This document shows, piece after piece, positions 47,472 to 60,796 of a DNA stretch of 64,000 bases. Each line of letters begins with the position of its first letter. Position 1 is the stretch's first letter. The stretch spans positions 2,783,060-2,847,059 of the forward strand of contig NW_003314269.1 in the NCBI RefSeq assembly GCF_000143415.4, written 5' to 3'. This DNA is from Selaginella moellendorffii (Eukaryota; Streptophyta; Lycopodiopsida; Selaginellales; Selaginellaceae). The notes under the pieces are model-generated. The model was not told the DNA's origin, made no database searches, and worked only from the letters and a program-made list of their open reading frames with translations. A program made the translations under genes and the position numbers.

Positions 47472-48300
47472 TCACACATTGCAGTGTTCTTCCTGGTGTG
47501 CAGGCTCTTCCTGCAATACAGGAACTTCACTATTACGCTCAGCTTCTTCTTTGCTCTCATGCACTGTAATATTTGAGGAGTTTTTCTCAGCTGCTGCATC
47601 TTTACCTTTATCTTCTGGAGCAGCAGCATTTTCATTTGGACTTTCTGAGAACAAAGTGAGAATCTGTCCACCCCATCCTGTCATAATTTCTAACCATGTT
47701 TGTGTTTGAACAGTGGCAACGGCGGCATTGGCTTTGGCTTTACCATTGGCAGCAGTTGCGGTGACAGCTCGGCCTTTCTTTTTCTTGTGCCAACAAAGTC
47801 CTCCGAAACATGTAAGCAATGCAATTGGCACCACTACTCCAGCTATCCAGGCCTGACTCTTTTTCTTACCAGTCCGAGGTGGAGGCGATCTGGGAGAAAC
47901 ACGCTGGCGCGGTGGACTGGGAACTCCTGTATCCGTGTCCGGGGAAGGGCCACTAGGCGTATCTCTATCAGCGGGAGGGATCCATCATCTTCTAGAGGTG
48001 GTGGCGGATTCCTGCGGCTTGGAGGAGATGGCGACGACGGACAATTGCTCTGGCAGTTGCCTTCGCCACAGAAAGTGTCTCCAGTACCACAAAAGCCGAG
48101 TAAGTTGCAACACTGTCCAGAGCCACAGTCGGCCCCCCTGGCCTGAACACCGCACTCCGGAATCGGGCACTGGAGCACGCACGAGCCGGAGTCGCAGAAT
48201 CCAACTCCGGTGCCACACTGTCCAACAAAGTTACAGCAGCTGCCTTGGGGACACGCGACGCCTAGTATGCAATTGGTCTGAGCAACAATGCCAACCTCGG
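47472..48300 (-). CDS. Hevein-domain transmembrane protein (5' end and linker unresolved)
   Basis: Two hevein-type chitin-binding units are seen: TNCILGVACPQGSCCNFVGQ...CGTGVGFCDSGSC and GVQARGADCGSGQCCNLLGF...CGTGDTFCGEGNCQSNC. They keep the Cys spacing and the aromatic/Gly pattern of chitin-binding domains. A Pro/Ser linker follows, then a membrane helix (AWIAGVVVPIALLTCFGGLC), a KKKK stop-transfer signal and a short charged cytoplasmic tail ending at 47472. Between the second hevein unit and the membrane part the frame changes by one base at about 47960-47985. This needs a frameshift or a poorly bordered intron (GTCGTCG...GATAG would restore the frame). The first exon with the signal peptide was not found upstream. 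If functional, it would bind chitin or GlcNAc oligomers at the cell surface without a kinase domain. Confidence 0.6.
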
Positions 48301-48469
48301 AGATTTTGGTACTAAGAATCCTGTGAGTTCCTCAACGTGGTGACAAATATTTGTTCGTTTTTTTTCTTCTTGATCACTCACAAGAATGTGTTTTCTTGTA
48401 CTGTGTAGGCCCTTCTTTCAGTATGGAACCTTCGTGGTGATGTTCCATTTTCTTCGTTATGTCATGCAG

Positions 48470-48850
48470 CCAGCTTTACATTCTTGCACCAGGTGAGGAC
48501 TCTTGCGATGGCTCTTAACCAAGTTTGCGCTTGGGCAGGGACATTGTCGTGACCATTTGCAGCGGCAGCTTGATTCCTCCCTCCCATACATGTAAGCAAT
48601 GCACTTTTGGCACTACCAGCGTTGTTAACCGATTCGTGTTACTAGGAAAAGCTCGCACAGAGACTCCCGGAAAAGAGCCTAGAAAATGTAGTTCCAGTGC
48701 CGCAAAAAGACGGAAGTATGTTTGCAACGCTCCGTGTGGCATGGACATCACACTCGAAAGTCGGAGAATCGAGCTCCAGCAGTGCCGCATTGATGAAGTT
48801 ACAGCGGGAGAACGGTATCGAGCTGAGTAGCAACGCCGCCATGAATCCAC
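48470..48850 (-). pseudogene. Decayed copy of the hevein-domain transmembrane gene
   Basis: On the minus strand the DNA aligns with the neighbouring intact-looking gene. A CTGTAACTTC...GGCAC...GGAG block matches the first hevein unit. TTTTTGCGGCACTGGAAC matches the second. GTGCCAAAAGTGCATTGCTT then matches the membrane-helix start, followed by a CCGCTGCAAATGGTCACGAC-type block. Cys codons are lost and frames are broken throughout, and the Pro linker is almost gone. It is a tandem duplicate that has degenerated. Confidence 0.65.
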
Positions 48851-49024
48851 AGGTCGATGATGATCGTCGTCAGTGGTGGAACCATCTTCGTTTCGGCAAG
48901 AAGAGCGCTCGCCGAGAAAGATAGCATGGCTTATAGAACTTTTAAATCGGATAGCGCGGGAAGAGGAGGGGCTAAACCCTATTCGAGAATATGCTCGTAG
49001 TGTGTGGCTTTTTCTAGGTCACCC

Positions 49025-50180
49025 ATGGAGGAGGCTGACTACGATGTGGAGATCGAGAATGGCGCGGGCGTGGAGATGGCGGTGGACGAGGATTTCGAGG
49101 ATCTCTACGACGACGTGAATGTAGGGTTCTTCCCGGCGCCCGAGGAGCAGGAGCCTCCGCCCAAAGGTGAGCCCCAGCAGGAGGATCATCCGCCCCAGCA
49201 GCAGCCCCAGCCAAGCACCCAGCCGCAAGGAGGGTATGATTTCTACGATGACGATCCGATCAAGCAGCCGGAGCCCCAGAATGCGGTGGCGGCTCCATCG
49301 CAGATCAAGCAGCCGCCGCCGCAGGAAGCGAGGATTCCTTCGCCATCGCCAGTGAGTTTCAAGGCGGCGGCGGCGGCGGCGGCGGCGCCACAGCAAGAGC
49401 AGCAGCTAGATGAGCCCGCCGCGAGGCCGAATTTCGCCGCGCAAGCATCGGCAGCGCCAGTGCCGCCCCCTCGATCGTCGTCGGCCGCGTCTCAGGACGG
49501 GGGGAGGACTTCCATCGTCATATCCGAGCTCCAGTGGTGGACGACCGACGCGGAGCTGGAGGGCGCGCTCGCGGAGTTTGGCAAGATCAAAGGGATCAAG
49601 TTCTTCGAGGAGAGGGCCAGCGGCAAATCCAAGGGGCTCTGCCAGGTGGATTTCTTCGAGCCTCTCCCGGCGCAGCTGTGCAAGGAGAACTTACATGGCC
49701 GCGTTTTCAATGGGCGACCTTGCGTCGTCGCCTACGCTACTCCCCAGATTCTCAAGCAAATGAATATGAAGATGGGGCAAGGTGGTGGCGGCGGTGGCGG
49801 TGGTGGTGGTGGCGGCGGTGGCGGAGGCCCGCTCTCTAATCCTTCGCAGCCTGGTGGTGGTGGTGGTGGCTACAACGCTCCCAGCCAGCCAAATCAAATG
49901 GGAAAGAAGTCCTCATCGGGTAAGTCTTTAGTTTCGGTTTTTGTTTTCGTTCGTCTATCGCGGTTTCCTGGTACTCAGCTAGAAGTCCTTTCATTTTGTT
50001 CGCATCCTTGGCTCGGTTCCACAGTAGCAGTGTCTTTTACCTTCTAAGTTCTTGCCTTACCTCTAGATATTTCTGATCGTTTCTCTTGTGGTTCTCTCCA
50101 TTTTTCTTACGCGTGTTAGTCTTTTCTCTCTTTCTCTTCTCTGTTCTGCTGTAAGTGAGCAGTTGCTTCCTTTAAGTTCG

Positions 50181-50211
<31 letters not shown>

Positions 50212-50778
50212 GTGTGAAGTCTTGAGTCGAGTTAGCAGTGTCGCTTTTCTGTAGTTAGCTGCGACTTTTCTTTTTTCTTAATTCCAAGCTGCATTGCTAT
50301 GCACCAGGCCGTGGGAGAGGACGAGGACGAGGAGGGGGAGGAGGCGACCAGTTTGGCCGAGGCGGAGGCAGCGACCAGTTCGGACAACTCCCCATGATGG
50401 GGGGCCCGTATGATCCCTCCTTCGGGCCCCCGATGCGGCCGGGCATGTACGGCATGGGTGGCTTCATGCGTGGGGGCTATCCAATGCCATTTCCTGGCGT
50501 TCCTCCTCACGTTAATCCAGCGTTTTTTGGCCGGGGGATGGGGAGTAGCGGGGGTGGCGACCACTCTCGGGGCTGGGGCGTTGGAATGCAGGGGTCCGGT
50601 TGGAACGGTGGCGAAGAAGGCGGCGAGAGGTTTGAGGAGGAGACAGGGGACGACGATGGTGGTGGTGGCGGTGGCGGCGGAGAAAGTGGCAAGCCGAGCT
50701 CGAGAGATCAAGATAGCCGGCGGCGGAAGGAGGACGATTCCAGGGACAGGAGCAGCAGGGACTCGAAAGATCGCGATT

Positions 50779-50809
<31 letters not shown>

Positions 50810-50885
50810 AAGAGAGAGAGAGCGGGGGTGGGACGAGGAGTCTTACAGCAACAAGAGGCGGCATTCAAGCAGGAGCGAGCACTGA
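49025..50885 (+). CDS. CFIm68/CPSF6-like RNA-binding protein (490 aa)
   Basis: Two exons: 49025-49919 and 50308-50885. An acidic start (MEEADYDVEIENG), a Pro/Gln-rich stretch and an Ala run precede one RRM (about residues 165-245: SIVISELQWWTTDAELEGAL, KGLCQVDFFEPLPAQLCKEN, VFNGRPCVVAYATPQ). After it come Gly runs, an RGRGRGRGRGGGGG segment, a Pro/Met/Gly-rich region and a C-terminal RD/RE/RS tail (RDRDRDRDRERERERG). This is the order seen in the large subunit of cleavage factor Im (CPSF6-like proteins of plants), which binds UGUA sites with CFIm25 and steers polyadenylation-site choice in the nucleus. A long CT microsatellite lies in the intron. Confidence 0.85.
50184..50212 (+). repeat. (CT)n microsatellite in CFIm68 intron
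   Basis: About fourteen CT units lie roughly 95 bp upstream of the intron's acceptor. Confidence 0.9.
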
Positions 50886-51332
50886 AGTGACTCATTCTCA
50901 ACTGCGTTTTTGGCAAGCGCGGTGAGTGAAGCTATTCAAGTTCATGTATTATTGTGAAGCTTTTTGACGTTGATCATTGAGTTTTCTCACTTGTCTTTCA
51001 AGATCACCGCACTAGAGCAGCCAACATGATGGAAAAACAGAGGATAAATCAAAGCTTTGCATGCAAAACAGTCACTTATTTCTTCTTTTTAATAAAGCTA
51101 GTTGGATAGGAAAAGATTAGGTTTTGCTTTTCTTCTTCCAACGCTTTCGATTCAGGTATGGTTGCTCCCCAATTCAGCACATCTCCTTTTTTCTCTTTTT
51201 TCTTGCAGGTATGTGTTTGCTCCCAATTTGATTTCCATCACATTTCCTGTTTTTTTTTTTTTCTTGCAGGGTTTATTCTTATGCACTGACTAGCCTGGAA
51301 GAAGGCTAGTCCGTGCCAAAATTTTGACAACC
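50886..51332. other. CFIm68 3' UTR and GGP promoter/5' leader
   Basis: T-rich sequence with several TTTCTTGCAG-like acceptor signals (near 51206 and 51270), suggesting an intron in the GGP 5' UTR. No other coding sequence is visible before the upstream ORF. Confidence 0.45.
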
Positions 51333-51518
51333 ACGGCTTCAATTGAGCTTTTGAGTCGACACCCCATCATTTGTTATGGACACAGTGTTTCCAGTTGTAA
51401 GACTCTACTGAGTTCCCTCTCTTGCCACGGTGGTCGAGGGGCTAGCCCCTCGGAAGGAGGACATCCTTCAGATCTTACCTTTCTTGCTGGTGGTGGCCTT
51501 CTTCTCGGAGCACCATAG
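51333..51518 (+). promoter_or_regulatory. Non-AUG upstream ORF of GDP-L-galactose phosphorylase
   Basis: A 61-codon frame starts at an ACG in an ideal initiation context (A at -3, G at +4). It reads TASIELLSRHPIICYGHSV, then a Ser/Cys-rich and Gly-rich part, and ends LAGGGLLLGAP at a TAG just 27 bp before the main ATG. Plant GGP genes are known to carry a conserved, ACG-initiated upstream ORF of about 60-65 codons that represses translation when ascorbate is high. Position, length, start codon and spacing all fit. The in-frame TTG three codons earlier is the only longer alternative. Confidence 0.7.
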
Positions 51519-51545
51519 TGGGGGTTTCAATCTTATTGGCTAAAG

Positions 51546-53033
51546 ATGCTGGCTATTAAGCGAGTTCCTACAGTTGTATCTGTGAACCAAGATTGTGGTT
51601 CTGTCAGCCGTGACTGCCTTCAAAGCTGCTTTCTCACAGGTTTGTTTTTTTTAATATTGTTTTTCCCTTTTATTTCAATTTTTAATGTTCTATTCTATGT
51701 TATTAGGATTTGATCTTCCTTTGTTTAAGTATACGAAGAAGATGAAGACAACTGAGCTGCAGCTGCTTGGGGATGAAGAAGTTCCATCATCACCACCAAC
51801 AATTGAAAGATCATTTCTAGGCACATTATTATTGTCCAAGGTATGTGAATATATCTTTCATAAACTAGGAAGATCTAAAATTGAATTTGATAGTGGGAGG
51901 AGCGTGCATCTCAGGGATTATTTCGATACGATGTTACAGCTTGTGAGTCTCGGGTGAGTATAGCGTTGTGAAGAGTATAAGTATTTTATTTATCTGCTAT
52001 TTTCCTAGGTCCTCTCTGGAAATTATGGATTTATTGCACAGCTCAACGAGGGTCGTCATTTGAAAAAGCGACTAACAGAATTTCGAGTGGATCAAGTTCT
52101 TCAAGAATTTGATCCCAAAAAATTCAACTTTTCTAAAGTTAATCGCAACGAGGTACTATTTCAATTTGGAGAAGGTGAGGAAGCTGGGTATTATGATATT
52201 ACTCCTATCCTATCATCACCTGATATCGTGCTTATAAACGTAAGTTTTAATAGATTGTTATAAAACATTACTAATCATATATTATAAATTTCCAGGTAAG
52301 TCCTATTGAGTATGGACATGTTTTACTTGTACCTCGTCTTTTCGATTTTGTTCCTCAACGACTCTGTGCAAATGATCTTTTATTGGCTCTTTATTTTACT
52401 GCGGAGGTGGATTGTCCATACTTTCGAGTTGGATATAATAGTCTTGGTGCTTTTGCAACTATAAATCACCTTCACTTTCAGGTATAATAATTTTCAAAAG
52501 GTTAAATTTATAAGATTGATTTACAGGCTTACTATCTTGCATACCCATTTCCTGTGGAGTGTGCATCTATTACACGAATTAACAAAGGGAGTCTTAAATC
52601 TTCCTTGAGGATATCTGAATTGGTTGATTATCCTGTTAAAGGAGTTGTTTATGAAAGTATGGATCTAAACGAGATTGCAATATCAGTTGCAAGTACGTGT
52701 CAGGAATTGGAGCTCCGAAATATACCCTTCAATCTATTGATATGTGACTGTGGAACACGGGTCTTCTTATTTCCACAGGTATGAAGTTTAAAAGTTAGTC
52801 TTTTTTAACATATACTTCAGTGTTTTGCACGAAAGCAAGCGTTACACCAAGTTTCCCAGAAGGTTTTGGACACTCAAGTCAATCCAGCGGCCTGGGAAAT
52901 TGGCGGGCATATTGTGCTGAAGAGGAAAGAAGACTACGAGCATGCAACAGAAGAATTCGTCACCGCTTTACTCGCTGAAGTTTCTCTTTCAGATCCTGAC
53001 TTTCAGGACGTGAAAAATATTATATGCAAATAA
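51546..53033 (+). CDS. VTC2: GDP-L-galactose phosphorylase (ascorbate pathway), VTC2 type, 389 aa
   Basis: Seven exons join in frame: 51546-51639, 51707-51840, 51894-51953, 52009-52239, 52296-52481, 52527-52778 and 52821-53033. Conserved GGP blocks are WEERASQGLFRYDVTACES, LSGNYGFIAQLNEGRHLKKR, EFRVDQVLQEFDPKKFNFSK and VSPIEYGHVLLVPR. The GalT/HIT-type catalytic triad is read as NHLHFQ (HxHxQ, exon 5). The enzyme converts GDP-L-galactose to L-galactose-1-phosphate, the committed and regulated step of vitamin C synthesis. The protein is somewhat shorter than seed-plant VTC2 (about 440), lacking part of the N-terminus and the C-terminal tail. Its control by ascorbate is suggested by the upstream ORF. 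Its stop codon is 8 bp from that of the convergent P4-ATPase. Confidence 0.92.
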
Positions 53034-53041
53034 TTTGTCTA

Positions 53042-56000
53042 TTAATCTTGATCTTCCCCTTCATCGTCAGAGAACTTTCGGACAACTTGGAACCCGCTGC
53101 TCCTACGCTTTCCATACCTGTTGAGTGTTTCTGGAATATCAATGTCTTCAATCTCTTTCTCAGATAAAACATCTCTCCACGTTATTCTTCGGGGTGGTGG
53201 TTCGGATTCCATAGAGCTCTCCAACTTGACTGTCCTGTTGTGAGATAGCTGCCTTGCCTGCTCCACTTGCTGCATTATTGCTTGCGGGAGTGACACAGCT
53301 CGGACAGTCAAGCTCCGTGTAACTTGCTCCACAACTCTCCTAGACGCCTTCTTCAGGACACCGCTCCGCCAGCCATGCTCCATCTCTTGTATAATCTCGT
53401 GATCCCGTGGGAAGAAATGCCTCCGAAAGACGGACATGATCATATCCGGTAGCAATGCTGTTCCACAGCCAAGAAGAAGAACGAACCAAAACTTTACGCT
53501 GCCAACCAGCTCTGAACCAATGCCACTCAACTCTGGAAAGGCTTGCCATCTCCGCCAGAAGAAGGAGAGCACGAACGCAAACAGGAGCCATAAACCGATT
53601 GAAACACCCCAGAGAACTGCGTGTGAGACCCATGGGAAGAAGTTCATGCGCGTCGCTAGCTTTATGTTAACAATAAACACCGCCATTGAGTAAGAGGTTG
53701 TCCCAATGTTTGCAAGCCCCCCTCGCCTGCCTTTCCTGCTAGAAAACCGACATTGTGAGCTAAAGAAATAAAAATAAATAAATAAATAAATAATCGGTGC
53801 ACTGACCCGAGAGGAATCCCTGAGCTCGGGTAGAAGAAAACTATCAACGAGTGCCAAAGCGCCGCAATAAACCAGAGGCAGAAACTTCTGAAAAACTTCC
53901 ACGTTCGATCCTTTTGAGTTTCGTGATAAAGTTGAGGATTGTTCAGTATCGTTGTCTCGCAAATATCCTTGTTGAGGATTGCGTATGCGATTGTCGGCAG
54001 AGACGTCCAAAACAAGTTGTACGTCGATATGAGGAATATGTTGTAAAGAGGTTGGCCCGAATAGCCGGAGTAGAATGCTATATAGCAGTTGCCAGCAACG
54101 TATACAATATTCTTGTAGAAAGCATACATGATTGAGTCGCGGTTACGTTTGTAAGACCTGTGAAAACGTGTTTTTCTAACGAAAATGACAGCATGAGCTT
54201 ACCAGCGACCATGAACGAGCAGCAGCCTTGCAAGGTAGCGAAACTGGGCAATAGCGTAGTTACTTGCATAAACAGCGGTCATAACTTGCCGGCCACAAAT
54301 GCCTACGCCTATATCAGCCTCTTGAAGCATGGCCATGTCGTTCGCGCCATCTCCAATAGCCAATGTTACAGCCCCGTGCTCCCGTAAGATTTTTACAACC
54401 TTCAGGAGAAAAACGAAAAAGAGAAAGAAAAATGATTTAGAACCACAGAAAGCTTGGAAAACTAAAATACCTTTGCTTTCTGGATTGGGCTAACACGACA
54501 GCAAATGACTGTCCGGCATAATTGGCACAACTCCAGAAAGACCAGCTTGTTATCTTCTTCCAGAGCTACAGCCAACGAATCGCCTTCAATCACTACTGCC
54601 ATGTATGTACTATCTGAAGCAGAGAGAGAACAATGAGGCTATGTAGCAAGGCTCTCCAACGTACTCACCCACTGCCTGCGTGTTTTTTTGAGCTTCTTCC
54701 AACATATTAGTCAGCATTTGCGGAATGGATTTGCAGCATTTCTCAGATAAGAGAAACATGTGTATGGATTCCACCAGCAAGTTGGACGTGAGACCGATGG
54801 AAACTGCCGTTTCGAGCTTGTCGCCAGTAAGCACCTGCATGAATCGTTCTTCGCCATCTGCTACTTCTTACAAGAAATCACTTACCCATATCTTAATCCC
54901 AGAATGAGCAAGAAGTGTCACAGTTTCAGAGACTCCGTCCTGAAGTTTATCTTCCACAGCGGTAACACCCAAAAGGACCTGTCTGCCATAATAATAATAA
55001 AACTATCACGACAAATCCATGTCCAAAGAATGTACCAATTCGCGCTCAATAGAGTCTGCAAGTAACGCAAGTTTTTCTTCTCGTTCGTCCAGGGCTACAC
55101 TGGCTGCGAGAAAACGTGCTGCCCAGTGGTCGTACTCTGAATGGTCCAGCTGTGGTGGAAACACTATCACATCAGTAGTCCAAATGTGCACAGATGTACC
55201 TCGCGCTGTGCAATACAAAGGGTTCGATAACCAGAACACGCGAATTTCTCCAAATGCTCTACCGTGGTTTCAATCGAAGCATCCTGGTTCTTCGACAGTC
55301 TTTTCATTATGACTGTGTCGGCACCTTTGCAAAACAGTTTAATCCTGAGACAACAAGACCATGTCAGTTGACGAAACAGAAAAATAATATTAATTCTTTT
55401 ACCTCCCACTGGAGTCTTTGCAGATTATGCTCATTCGTTTCCTGTCACTCGTAAACTCTAAGACTGCCAAAACGGTTTGCTTTTCAAAACCGGTATCCTG
55501 CACACACGGAAGATCTTATACACGAAGATATGCAAATGAGCTTACAGAATTTACCTCACAACTAACAACAATTTCATTTGGCGTTCGATCCAAAAGGCGA
55601 TATCCGCATACAGCTGCTCCCTGCATCTTACAACTATTAGAAGCCCTGAAATATATTCTTTTGCGGAACCACACATTCACAAGAGCTTCTTCGTCTGGTG
55701 ATGCAGCCTGGTATATGATACCGCCGGAGCCAGAATCACCTTCAGGGACAGCTTGATGGCAAATAGCAAGATGTAGAAAAAACAGTCTGCATTGCAGGCC
55801 ATGATGGTTCTCCTGGTGAAGAGCTTCTTGAAGATTATAATCTCGAGCAACAGTATGTATTGCTTGACGTGGATCTGTAACAGGCTCGTCCTCATCAATT
55901 GAATCTCCATATATAACGCCACCAATAGAACACCGCACGAAAGCCATGACGTTCTGAGTTAATGTGCCGGTTTTATCAGACAGAACGTAATCTACCTGCA

Positions 56001-57640
56001 CCAGTCAGTGAAATGCAATGCAATCTGAAATATGGTAGCAATTCTGTACCTGACCAAGCTCTTCAACAAGGTTCATAGTTCGTGTTTGGGCTGGATTGTC
56101 CGATTGCTCATGATACATGTGTATGTCCTTCTGGATAAAGTAGCATTGAACGACTTTAACCAGCTCGAGTGTAATATACAAAGAAATTGGAATGAGCTGA
56201 TTTAGCAGCGCAATGAATCTGCAAAACGAACCTACAAGATGTTCACAGCAAAGATTAAGTCACGGAGTGAAAGAAAAGCACTCACCGAAATATTTGTTCA
56301 ATAACTCTACCGAGGTTGGATTGACTACGTTCTTTAAGATAGTATGGATTCGACTGCTTTTTGAGCCACATAGCCTCACCGACAGCTAGACCAATGCAAA
56401 TCGCCACTTGAATAACAAACATAATCATCACTAGGAAGTTTAAGTTATATTCCAGTTGAGAAATCTGCAATATCAGCTGCTGAGAAATAAAAGGAAGAAA
56501 TAAAGAGGACTGAACCTTCGTTCGAGATGGAATCGTGTTCAGCATGCACTTTGTATCTTCACCGGTATACACTACTGCACCAATAATCCAATGCGTGTTG
56601 CGCAGTGTCGCACCTCGCAGCAACAATTGACTGTCGTCGAGAGTCATTAGTCCCTGACCCTGATATATGAAAAAGGATGCCAGTGTCTGAAAACTAGTAA
56701 ACAATAGGCTCACACCTGGAGGGAGATAGCGCCATCAAACTCATACAGCCGATTATTGGGGAGCTCACACTTGATCTTCAAAGCCGTTAACGCGAGAAGC
56801 GACATATCGTCGTCTTCGGGATTCGACGATCTAGACCTGTAGAACGCGTTCTTCAACTTGAGAAACGTTTCCCCATCGAGGCTTGCCGTTTCTTCATGAG
56901 CAATACCTTCGGTTTAAAGACGAGAGGGAAAAAACATAAATACTTAGTTTCGTGCTTGAGTAGATAAAAAAAACAAGATACCTTGAAGATCCGACGAGAA
57001 CAGAAGAACGATGTCAGCCGGGAACTCGCAATTGTTTCTTACGCGAATGACATCTCCCACAATGATATCGCTCCATTCGGCCGGTACAAACACGTCCCCT
57101 ACAAGAACTTCCGACGTCCTCGAATTGATCTGAGTCAGTCAATCAAAGGAACTAAGAAATAAGAAAAGAAAGAGAGGCATTGCTTTCTACCTGATTATCA
57201 GAATGGTGCTGCTTCACGTCTTCAATCCCTTCGTTGGTAGCATGAAGGCAGAGTAAAAACAGAAATGGAACAATAGTAGTGATCCAGCTGCTCGCGGAGA
57301 GGCCAGGAATCAGCTCGAGCACCGCAATGAGAAGAAAATACAAATTCGATGCCCTGCTAAGCTGCCGGTATAAAACGCGTGGGAGAAACGAAGTGAGCGT
57401 GTACTTCGACGTCACAATCCGGTTTGAGCAAAACCTGCCAAAGAAGCGATGCCCCTAAACCACGAAAAGAAGCCACGGAGGGAAAACTTACTCTTTGGAA
57501 TCCAGAGCATTGGCACGCGAGCTCTCAGTGGTGTGGACATGAATCACTCGCAGTCTCTTCTTCTTTCTCTGGCAGCGGTTTCGTCCTCAGCACGGCGCAG
57601 AATCAAGGAGGAAGAGCGCAGTACTTACCCGCTGCATCAT
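53042..57640 (-). CDS. P4-type ATPase, phospholipid flippase (ALA family)
   Basis: This is a large gene with about 25 exons and roughly 1,100 residues. The N-terminus is built from three small exons (MMQR, then [20 protein letters not shown], then [20 protein letters not shown]). Motifs follow in order: [14 protein letters not shown] (actuator-domain DGET), [15 protein letters not shown] (the PISL helix 4 signature of P4-ATPases) and DKTGTLTQN (phosphorylated Asp). After these come [11 protein letters not shown] and [18 protein letters not shown], and then [19 protein letters not shown] with ten-helix C-terminal membrane segments. The C-terminal tail is charged and ends DDEGEDQD. The pump moves aminophospholipids to the cytosolic leaflet of secretory or plasma membranes, usually with an ALIS/CDC50 subunit that is not in this window. 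The first ATG is at 57638-57640. Confidence 0.92.
53766..53794 (+). repeat. (AAAT)n microsatellite in P4-ATPase intron
   Basis: Six to seven AAAT/TAAA units lie in an intron near the 3' end of the P4-ATPase gene. The minus-strand ORF that reads through it is not coding. Confidence 0.85.
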
Positions 57641-57979
57641 CTCATCATCTTGCAATGTGGGCGCCAGACGATTCAGGCGATGCGCAGGAGATCACGGCAG
57701 CGCTCCAAGATCGCAGCCCCCAATTGCATACGGAAGCACAGGAACCCTAAAAGAGAGGAATTGCGGGAATTCCAATTTTGAAAAGCATCAAATAACTCTC
57801 ATCCTAGCACTGGAAGAGATCGTGGAGTTAGCCCTACGGATGAGATTGCGACTATAGAAGAATACAAGAATAAAAAACTTACAGTACCAGCATTGTAATG
57901 CGATTCTCGCACAAACACAACATCTCTTTTGCCCTAGGCTAAGTGGAAGGTTTCAAATAAAATTAGATATTTTGAATTT

Positions 57980-60144
<2,165 letters not shown>

Positions 60145-60310
60145 TTCAGCGGTCTAGCTCAAATCTACACGAAATATTGATTGATTACTACCCGGAGGAG
60201 CAGACAAGCACAAAGGCGTCGTGCATTCCGCCCATCTGCAATACCAAGAATTAAGTGGCAAGCCCTAATACATGCACGTAGCGCGAAGCTTTAAAAAAAA
60301 AGCCTTTCTA

Positions 60311-60796
60311 TTACCATGTCCAAGGACCACACCATTTAAGATATCCATCCTTATTCATTACATGGGAATCCACATCAAATTGTGACCAGTTTTGGGTTCC
60401 ATTGAAATCTTTGCAATAGCCTCCAATTCCTATCCTTCTGTGGTTGGGATCTGAAGATTCAGTGTCAAATTTTACGATTTGTAGGCCATCACATGTTTGT
60501 GCAAAGCCTGAGCCACCGGGTTTGAGCTCTCCATTCACATTTTCTACGTAATAGTTGAGAATGATATACCAATTCACTGAGTAGGCTCGATTTTCTCTGA
60601 AGCAAGTAGCCCAAAAGTAACCAAGCCTTGTAATTTGATAGCTCCCACACGTCCTGGAGAAGAAGCCACAATCCTGAGCCAAATAAGATTTTGGGAATAG
60701 TTTTGTTATAGAAAAAAAATTAAACTCATTCAAAAAGACCTGTGCTTTCACCAAAGCAATCAAAAGCATAACAATGAGAGAAAGATGAAAGTCCAT
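60311..60796 (-). CDS. Secreted cyanovirin-N-homology (CVNH) lectin, 139 aa
   Basis: Two exons: 60740-60796 (signal peptide MDFHLSLIVMLLIALVKAQ) and 60311-60673, with a 66-bp intron. The mature part shows the internal two-fold repeat of CVNH proteins. The first half reads CGFFSRTCGSYQIT, WATCFRENRAY, NYYVENVNGELKPGGSGFAQ, TC. The second half reads LQIVKF, GGYCKDFNGTQNW, QFDVDSHVMNKDGYLKW. The paired cysteines and the N-x-(D/N)G-x-L turns fit the fold. CVNH lectins bind high-mannose glycans and are known from cyanobacteria, fungi and ferns. Here the protein is probably extracellular. The GCGPW tail after the domain is unusual. The target sugar and role are unknown. Confidence 0.75.
   Translation of the reverse strand: MDFHLSLIVMLLIALVKAQVFLNEFNFFSITKLFPKSYLAQDCGFFSRTCGSYQITRLGYFWATCFRENRAYSVNWYIILNYYVENVNGELKPGGSGFAQTCDGLQIVKFDTESSDPNHRRIGIGGYCKDFNGTQNWSQFDVDSHVMNKDGYLKWCGPWTW

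Noticed and set aside
50232-50925. Long ORFs on both strands over the CFIm68 second exon
   Set aside because: Shadows of Gly/Arg-rich repetitive coding DNA. The chosen frame continues the RRM exon and ends in the RD/RE tail.
51841-51893. Reading straight through GTATGTG in the GGP exon (longer ORF without intron)
   Set aside because: Removing 51841-51893 joins SK to WEERASQGLFRYDV, a conserved GGP block. The read-through peptide is unlike the family and hits a stop.
53042-54010. 322-codon minus-strand ORF at the P4-ATPase end taken as a single exon
   Set aside because: It reads through an intron with the AAAT microsatellite. The membrane segments continue properly only when that intron is removed.
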